A DNA stretch of 64,000 nt, from contig CBDCFT010000013.1 of the NCBI GenBank assembly GCA_965216365.1, positions 62,001-126,000 on the forward strand, read 5' to 3'. The stretch is from CBDCFT01 sp965216365. GTDB lineage: Bacteria > Pseudomonadota > Gammaproteobacteria > Arenicellales > CBDCFT01. The notes beneath the pieces were generated by a model, which saw only the letters and a list, made by a program, of their open reading frames with translations, made no database searches and was not told the origin of the DNA. Both the position numbers and the translations under genes were made by a program. The first letter of the stretch is position 1. Every line of letters begins with the position of its first letter. Shown here piece after piece: positions 58,901 through 64,000 of the stretch.

Positions 58901-60235
58901 GTGTTTTCTTGCAGATTATTTCTGATTCATACCTGCATGGCGGGTGCGTTACTGGCACCGCTGACTGTGCAAGCCGACGATTTGTGGCAGGTTTACCAAC
59001 TTGCGTTAGGCAATGACCCGGAGTTTCGTGCGGCCCAGTTAAACTACGAGGCTACGCAGGAAAACATACCCCAGGCGAAAGCCTCTTTGCTGCCTTCCGT
59101 GACAGCGGGTGCCGGGCGCAACCGGCGTACCGATGACATCAGTACCGATGCACAGTTTGTGACGGATGGCCGGGCCACTTTCAATCGCGACACGGCACAG
59201 ATTTCGTTAACCCAGTCTATTTACGATAAACCGGCGAAGGTTCGCTTGACCCAGGCGGAACTGGAAGTAGAGCAAGCCGCCGTGCAGTTCGATAGCGCCT
59301 GGGAAAATCTGGCCGTGCGCGTCGCGACCCGTTACTTCGCTGTGTTGGCGGCGCAGGATAACCTGGAAGTCGCGTTAAGCGAGAAAAAAGCCATACAGCG
59401 GCAGTTGGAACTCGCCCGCGAGCGGCTGGAAGTCGGACTCGGTACACGCACCGATGTATATGAAGCCGAAGCCCGATTTCAATTGACCGAAGCGGAAGAG
59501 ATTCAGGCCGAGAGCGACATCGACGATGCCGTACAGGCACTGGCGGAGGTTGCAGGTGCGACTATGCAAAGCTTAAAGCCGCTGCGTGACGACGCGCCGC
59601 TGGACAGGCCGGAGCCGGACGTTGCGGATGACTGGATCGAACGCGCGTTAAGCGGCAATACATCCATCAGGGCGCAGCTTCTGGGTGTCGATATCGCCAA
59701 ACAGGAAATTGTTCGACAGCGTTCGGGACGGTTACCGCTGGTCGATTTTAATCTCAATCAGAATTATTCCGACAGCGATGGCAGCGTATCCGGCCCGGGT
59801 TCCGAAGCTCATTCACGCGACGTTATTGTGCAGTTTCAGGTGCCACTGTACTCCGGCGGCTTGATAAATAGTCTGACGCGTCAGGCGGCTCTGCGTTACG
59901 ATGCGTCACAACAGGATCTGGAAAGCGTGCAACGGACTACTCGACGGGAAACACGGGCAAGTTTTCTTGATGTAGTCACCAGCATAAAACGGGTAGCGGC
60001 ATTACAACAGGCCATTGTCGCCAGTGAAAGCGCGGTGCGCGCCAAGGAAGAGGGTTTTGCAGCCGGACTCAATACCAATGTCGATGTGCTGGACGCGCAA
60101 CGAGATTTGTTCGGCGCGCAACGGGATTATCTGCAAGCGCGTTACGATTACATACTGAACGTCATCGCACTGGAACGCGCTGCCGGCGCACTGAATGAGG
60201 ACGACCTGGGCCGGGTTAACGATTGGCTGCAATAA
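58901..60235 (+). CDS. tolC: TolC-family outer membrane efflux protein
   Basis: This outer-membrane channel component of type I secretion and multidrug efflux trimers has 444 aa. It starts with GTG and a signal peptide (LFLIHTCMAGALLAPLTVQA). The mature part has two structural repeats of coiled-coil helices, beginning LWQVYQLALGNDPEFRAAQL and QVPLYSGGLINSLTRQAALR, the second with the usual VPLYSGG strand. VDVLDAQRDLFGAQRDYLQA near residue 405 is the typical second-repeat helix. The stop overlaps the next gene's ATG (TAATG). Confidence 0.93.
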   Translation: MFSCRLFLIHTCMAGALLAPLTVQADDLWQVYQLALGNDPEFRAAQLNYEATQENIPQAKASLLPSVTAGAGRNRRTDDISTDAQFVTDGRATFNRDTAQISLTQSIYDKPAKVRLTQAELEVEQAAVQFDSAWENLAVRVATRYFAVLAAQDNLEVALSEKKAIQRQLELARERLEVGLGTRTDVYEAEARFQLTEAEEIQAESDIDDAVQALAEVAGATMQSLKPLRDDAPLDRPEPDVADDWIERALSGNTSIRAQLLGVDIAKQEIVRQRSGRLPLVDFNLNQNYSDSDGSVSGPGSEAHSRDVIVQFQVPLYSGGLINSLTRQAALRYDASQQDLESVQRTTRRETRASFLDVVTSIKRVAALQQAIVASESAVRAKEEGFAAGLNTNVDVLDAQRDLFGAQRDYLQARYDYILNVIALERAAGALNEDDLGRVNDWLQ

Positions 60236-60651
60236 TGGGTTTCGCTTCACCGGAGCAAGCCGAGTCCGCGTTCTATGCCGCCTTTCAAAGCGGCGATCTC
60301 GATGCCATGATGCTGGTCTGGTCGGATGATCCCGACATTGCCTGTATCCATCCCCACGGTCAACGATTAATCGGTGTGCAACCGATTCGAAAGAGTTGGC
60401 AGCAAATATTCGGCAGCGACACCGGATTACGTATCGAAGTGGTTGCGCGGCAGGCGTTTCACGATGAAACACTGGCGGCCCACCTTGTCAATGAACACCT
60501 GACCCTGAGTGATCAATCGGCCCAGGGACTTGTTCTCGCCACCAACATTTATCGAAAAGACGATAAGGGCTGGCGCATGATTCTGCACCACGCCTCGCCC
60601 AATCCTCAGCCTCAGGCGACAACACATAGGCAAGATGCGGTGTTGCACTAA
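60235..60651 (+). CDS. SnoaL/NTF2-like domain protein
   Basis: This 138-aa protein of the NTF2-like fold comprises EQAESAFYAAFQSGDLDAMM (about residues 6-25), LVWSDDPDIACIHPHGQRLI and GVQPIRKSWQQIFGSDTGLR. The C-terminal strand GWRMILHHASP ends the fold. The W-x-D-D-x-x-I-x-C-I-H-P-x-G pattern marks a common subgroup of DUF4440-like proteins encoded near tolC. The ATG overlaps the tolC stop by one base, so the two are coupled. Enzymatic activity is unknown. Confidence 0.85.
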   Translation: MGFASPEQAESAFYAAFQSGDLDAMMLVWSDDPDIACIHPHGQRLIGVQPIRKSWQQIFGSDTGLRIEVVARQAFHDETLAAHLVNEHLTLSDQSAQGLVLATNIYRKDDKGWRMILHHASPNPQPQATTHRQDAVLH

Positions 60652-60732
60652 ACAAGCGGTCAGCTATTGGCGCCTAGCGCAAAACTTAACCGTTCGGTTT
60701 TCGGCGCCGATCGCTGAAAACCGATAGCTCAA

Positions 60733-62051
60733 TCATGCTGGTTCGACTAATGGTTTACTCGCTGGTGTCGTAACCATCGCATTTTCGAGATATGGTGTAA
60801 GCAGTTGCATGGTGTGTTCCAGGGCGCCGCGATTTTCTTCGACCATTTTCATTCCTGCTTCGCCGGCATGAAAGCGCCGGTCGGCGTTGGTAAGATAACC
60901 ATCGATGACATCGGCTAAATCTTTCACACCACGCGCCTGACTGCCTGCGCCCCGGTCAATCGTAATCTGGCTGATCTCGGTAAAGTTAAACATGTAAGGG
61001 CCAAATATGACCCGGCACGCCAACCGCGCAGGCCTCCAGAACATTGTGCCCACCAATCGGGACAAAGCTACCACCGACCAGGGCGACATCCGCTGCCGCG
61101 TAGAACACACGCAACTCGCCCATGCTGTCGCCAATATAAATTTCCAAATCCGGTGGAATTGCACTGGGCATTTCACTACGCCGCGCCAGGCTGTAACCAG
61201 AGCGTTTAACCAGACGAGTGACACCATCGAATCGTTCGGGATGACGCGGCACGATAACCAGTAATAGATTCGGGTGTTTGCGTTTTAACCGGTCATAGGC
61301 ATCGAGAATGATTTCTTCCTCGCCGTTGTGCGTGCTGCCGGCCACGACAATGCTGCGATTTTCGCCCCATTCGTGACGAATACGTCGCGCTACTTCTTTT
61401 AAACTGGCCGGTAAAACTGACTTCGAATTTAATACTGCCGGTCACATGTACGGACTGGGATACTGCACCAAGAGCACGTAAGCGTTCAGCGTCAGGTTGG
61501 GATTGCACGGCGAAAGCGGCAACGGCGCGCAGCGGTTCGGTAAAAAACCGGCGTACGCGTTGATAACCCCGGGCGGATTTACGCGACAATCGCACGTTGG
61601 CGAATAACACCGGAATCTGCCTGGCTTTACACTGCAATAAAATATTCGGCCAGATTTCGGTTTCCATAATGACTGCAATAGCCGGTTGCATTCGCCGCAG
61701 GAACCGTTTTACCGCGCCGGGATAAATCATAAGGAATATAAACATGATCGACTTCGTCGCCAAAATTACTGTGTACCTGGCGCGAACCGGTAGGTGTCAT
61801 GGTCGTGACCAGCACACGGTGTTCGGGAAATTGCAGCAGGATTTCTTTTTATTAACGGCGCGGCGGCATTCACTTCGCCGACGGACACGGCATGCACCCA
61901 GACCGAGTACGGCGCATTAACCGGCGATACAAAACCAAAACCGTTCCGGCCAGCGTTTCCAGTAGTCCGGGTTCTTGAGTCCGCGCACAACCAGGCGCAC
62001 GGCCAAAACCGGAAAGAATAAATACAATAATAAGGTGTAGACGCGATTCAA
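60733..62051 (-). CDS. waaA: 3-deoxy-D-manno-octulosonic acid transferase, five frameshifts
   Basis: WaaA adds Kdo to lipid IV-A at the inner membrane. Pieces in alternating frames align end to end with the family: LNRVYTLLLYLFFP (TTG start, 62051), SVWVHAVSVGEVNAAAPLIK, VLVTTMTPTGSRQV, METEIWPNILLQC, ANVRLSRKSARGYQR, VVAGSTHNGEEEI, LVGGSFVPIGGHNVLEACA, and the C terminus to 60733. The five breaks are at TTTT near 61937, AAAAA near 61850, ATTTATCCC near 61715, TTTT near 61416 and GGG near 61014. Each is cured by dropping one base, and (1319-5)/3 gives exactly 437 codons plus stop. Real content is probably an intact gene. Confidence 0.85.
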
Positions 62052-62100
62052 GGCTTGGTCATCAAACCCTGCTCAGGCAGAGTCATTATCGGCCAGCCAG

Positions 62101-63014
62101 TCACGGGCGGGTAAAAAAATCATCGTACAATGCCGCTTCCGGCGTATCGGGTTCGGGTCGCCAGTTGTAACGCCAGCTCACTTGGGGTGGCAGCGACATT
62201 AAAATCGATTCCGTGCGCCCACCGGACTGTAATCCAAACAAGGTGCCACGGTCGTACACCAAGTTAAATTCAACATAACGCCCGCGCCGGTAATGTTGAA
62301 ATTCCTTTTCGCGTTCGCCGTAAGGCGTGTCTTTTCGTTTTGCGACAATCGGGACATAGGCATCGGTAAAATGATCGCCGACGCGTTTGGTAAATGAAAA
62401 GCAGCGTTCAAACCCGCCATCGTTTAAAATCGTCAAAAAACAATCCGCCGACACCACGCGCTTCCTTGCGATGTTTAATATAAAAATAATCGTCACACCA
62501 TTTCTTATAGCGCGGGTAAATGTCGGCGCCAAACGTTTCGCATGCGGCCAGGGCCGTGCGATGCCAGTGAAACAACGTCTGGTTTGAACGGATAGTAAGG
62601 TGTGAGATCGAACCCTCCGCCAAACCACCAAATCGGTTCGCTATTGTCGTTCGTGGCGACAAAAAATCTGACGTTCATGTGCGAAGTCGGCACGTAGGGA
62701 TTACGCGGGTGAATCACCAACGACACTCCAAGCGCCTCGAAACGGCGGCCGGCTAAGTGCGGTCGCGCGGCGGATGCCGCGGCGGGCAGCTCATCGCCGA
62801 GAACGTGGGAAAAATTAACCCCAGCTTGCTCAAACACGGTGCCGTTTTGCAACACGCGCGATTGCCCACCGCCACCGGACGCATGTTGCCAACTGTCTTG
62901 TTCAAAGTGTCTATCCGCTTCTTCGGTCTCAAGTGCGGCGCAGATGCGTTGTTGTAAATCCAGCAGGTAGGCTTTTACGTTTCCGGTATCCACAACGTCT
63001 ATTTTCTTACTCAT
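62101..63014 (-). CDS. hemF: Oxygen-dependent coproporphyrinogen III oxidase, two frameshifts
   Basis: HemF makes protoporphyrinogen IX from coproporphyrinogen III with oxygen. Segments in three frames give one complete protein: SWQHASGGGGQSRVLQNGTV, VSLVIHPRNPYVPTSHMNVR and WWFGGGFDLTPYYPF in the first. The second has HWHRTALAACETFGADIYPR, and the third GGFERCFSFTKRVGDHFTDA, RRGRYVEFNLVYDRGTLFG and SLPPQVSWRYNW. The breaks are an extra C in AAACCAGAC near 62604 and an extra A in TTTTAAACG near 62426 (minus-strand reading). Removing both gives 303 aa, near the E. coli length of 299. Probably intact in the organism. Confidence 0.86.
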
Positions 63015-63023
63015 GTTCTAAAA

Positions 63024-63581
63024 CTATGCCGCTCTAATTACCTGACCCGACGCCGCGTTGCGTATTTCGCTGGGTCTGACTGAATCGCCGCAACTTCCCG
63101 GCAAGATGTAATCCACCTGATCGCCGAATTGTTTTTTAACCGTATCAGGGTTTCGCGTGGGCGCGCGTCCATGACGATTGGCGCTGGTGGATACAATGGC
63201 TTTGCCCGCGTAACGACACAGGGCGGCAGCGGCAGGATGCGCGGTCACGCGCACGGCGATAGTAGGATGTTCGCCACGTAACCACCGCGACACACCGGAG
63301 CGCGCTGGCAGCAACCAGGTGTACGGGCCAGGCCAGGAATTGAACACACTGGCGGGAATGTCTTCATCGATATCGACCAGGTACATTTTTATTTGATCGA
63401 AGCCAGCGCCGATAATAATCAATCCTTGCCGGTAAGACCTTCGTTTGATGTGCAACAGACGGCGTATCGCTGCATTGTCGCGCGGGTCGCAACCGAATCC
63501 GAAACAGGATTCGGTGGGATAGGCGACTATACCACCCTGATTGATAATCCCCGCGGCACGGCGCAGGTGTTGACGCTGCAA
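63024..63581 (-). CDS. tsaC: Threonylcarbamoyl-AMP synthase (YrdC/TsaC)
   Basis: TsaC makes threonylcarbamoyl-AMP for the t6A37 modification of ANN-decoding tRNAs. The 185-aa short-form protein has GGIVAYPTESCFGFGCDPRD (about residues 15-34; YPTET/S-x-x-x-G-L/F motif), the nearby basic K-R segment IKRRSYRQGLIIIGA, WPGPYTWLLPAR (about 82-93), and TSANRHGRAPT (about 129-140). Length and order match E. coli TsaC (190 aa). Gene order purE-(purK missing)-tsaC-hemF is close to the E. coli yrdC-aroE region in spirit. No frame damage. Confidence 0.93.
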   Translation of the reverse strand: MQRQHLRRAAGIINQGGIVAYPTESCFGFGCDPRDNAAIRRLLHIKRRSYRQGLIIIGAGFDQIKMYLVDIDEDIPASVFNSWPGPYTWLLPARSGVSRWLRGEHPTIAVRVTAHPAAAALCRYAGKAIVSTSANRHGRAPTRNPDTVKKQFGDQVDYILPGSCGDSVRPSEIRNAASGQVIRAA

Positions 63582-63589
63582 ATTTGTGA

Positions 63590-64000
63590 TTACTTTTTTA
63601 AACTGGCTTGCAGTTTTCGGTCTTTCTCCTGCACTGCCGCCGCATTTGCGTCGCGCTCTTCGCGTAAACGCGCGGCGAGTTCCTGGTTGGACACGCCGAT
63701 AATCTGCGCGGCGAGATAAGCCGCGTTTTTCGCCCCTGCCTTACCAATAGCGACACAAGCTACGGGTATGCCGCCCGGCATTTGCACGGTGGATAGCAAT
63801 GCGTCGTTGCCACCCAGCGAACCGGCGTCCATGGGTACGCCAACCACCGGTTTTAAGGTGTTCGCGGCGACCGCACCGGCCAGGTGCGCGGCCAGTCCGG
63901 CGGCGGCAATAAATACAGCGCAGCCACGGTTGTCCGCATCAATCACATAGTTGTGCGTTGCTTGCGGCGTACGGTGGGCCGATGTAATTTTTACTTCCCA
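63590..64000 (-). CDS. purE: 5-(carboxyamino)imidazole ribonucleotide mutase (5' end outside window)
   Basis: PurE converts N5-CAIR to CAIR in purine synthesis. The open frame runs to the window edge and contains VKITSAHRTPQA at the edge, then CAVFIAAAGLAAHLAGAVAA and GVPMDAGSLGGNDALLSTVQ with PGGIPVACVAIGKAGAKNA, all family hallmarks. A lysine-rich tail (EKDRKLQASLKK) ends the protein. About the first 25-30 residues are missing. Normally purK follows purE; here tsaC follows instead. Confidence 0.94.
   Translation of the reverse strand, partial: WEVKITSAHRTPQATHNYVIDADNRGCAVFIAAAGLAAHLAGAVAANTLKPVVGVPMDAGSLGGNDALLSTVQMPGGIPVACVAIGKAGAKNAAYLAAQIIGVSNQELAARLREERDANAAAVQEKDRKLQASLKK

Noticed and set aside
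60733..63014. waaA and hemF as genuine pseudogenes
   Set aside because: All breaks are single added bases, correcting them restores exact family lengths, and both genes would normally be needed by a Gram-negative aerobe.

Overview
The window is a stretch of chromosome from a gammaproteobacterium outside the enteric group. Evidence: the conserved order 5-formyl-THF cyclo-ligase / 6S RNA / zapA / zapB-like / UPF0149 / pepP / ubiH / ubiI, the glnA-glnL-glnG nitrogen module with a sigma-54 promoter, fur, two-subunit glycyl-tRNA synthetase, hspQ, and LPS (waaA) and aerobic-haem (hemF) genes. Ubiquinone hydroxylases, an aerobic hemF and an ahcY/adenosine-kinase methyl cycle suggest an aerobically respiring Gram-negative bacterium. 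The species cannot be named from the sequence.

Layout. 0-7.8 kb: cell division, ubiquinone, a cation/proton antiporter and fur. 7.9-10.8 kb: a divergent Fe(III) ABC importer (permease and binding protein, no ATPase) behind a Fur box. 10.9-14.8 kb: a MoxR / DUF58 / transglutaminase operon. 14.8-17.8 kb: glycerol kinase, a decayed short-chain dehydrogenase remnant, a double CDGSH protein and rsmA. 17.8-22.9 kb (minus strand): plsC, gmhB, glyS, glyQ, mtgA. 22.9-27.1 kb: glnA-glnL-glnG. 27.2-31.4 kb: a retropepsin-like protein with a small partner, a class-III aminotransferase, a structured sRNA, a DUF937 protein and an acidic hypothetical. 31.5-34.3 kb: metK-ahcY. 34.3-47.3 kb: mixed housekeeping and accessory genes (pepN, rhomboid, ClC, a solute-binding protein, two YbjQ proteins and an M48 peptidase). 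47.5-47.9 kb: a second copy of the sRNA. 48-56.7 kb: DUF302, thioesterase, MoxR/VWA pair, CBS, DsbA-like, MFS, hspQ behind a heat-shock promoter, GNAT, adenosine kinase and an unknown methyltransferase-like protein. 56.8-64 kb: MFS, PCMT-like, tolC, waaA, hemF, tsaC and purE.

The most interesting signal is a pair of intergenic elements (about 30.01-30.32 kb and 47.59-47.88 kb). They share an identical 48-nt promoter module built on an 8-bp inverted repeat, then diverge in sequence while keeping the same series of hairpins with GGA in the loops. Both end in a strong intrinsic terminator whose stem carries compensatory changes and whose loop is AGGA. This is the architecture of CsrB/RsmZ-type decoy RNAs for the translational regulator CsrA/RsmA, present here as two paralogues in 18 kb. 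Each is preceded by a diverged copy of a dispersed palindromic repeat. A third copy lies next to the dead dehydrogenase fragment.

The last 7 kb also shows a striking pattern. Three genes (MFS transporter, waaA, hemF) are broken by eight frameshifts. Every one is a single extra base, usually in a short homopolymer, and removing them restores full-length families exactly. This looks like sequence error near a contig end rather than gene decay.

Functional links: metK, ahcY and adenosine kinase form the S-adenosylmethionine / S-adenosylhomocysteine / adenosine salvage route. glnA is set up for NtrC/sigma-54 control by the glnL/glnG products encoded behind it. Fur, encoded at 7.4 kb, probably represses the neighbouring iron importer.
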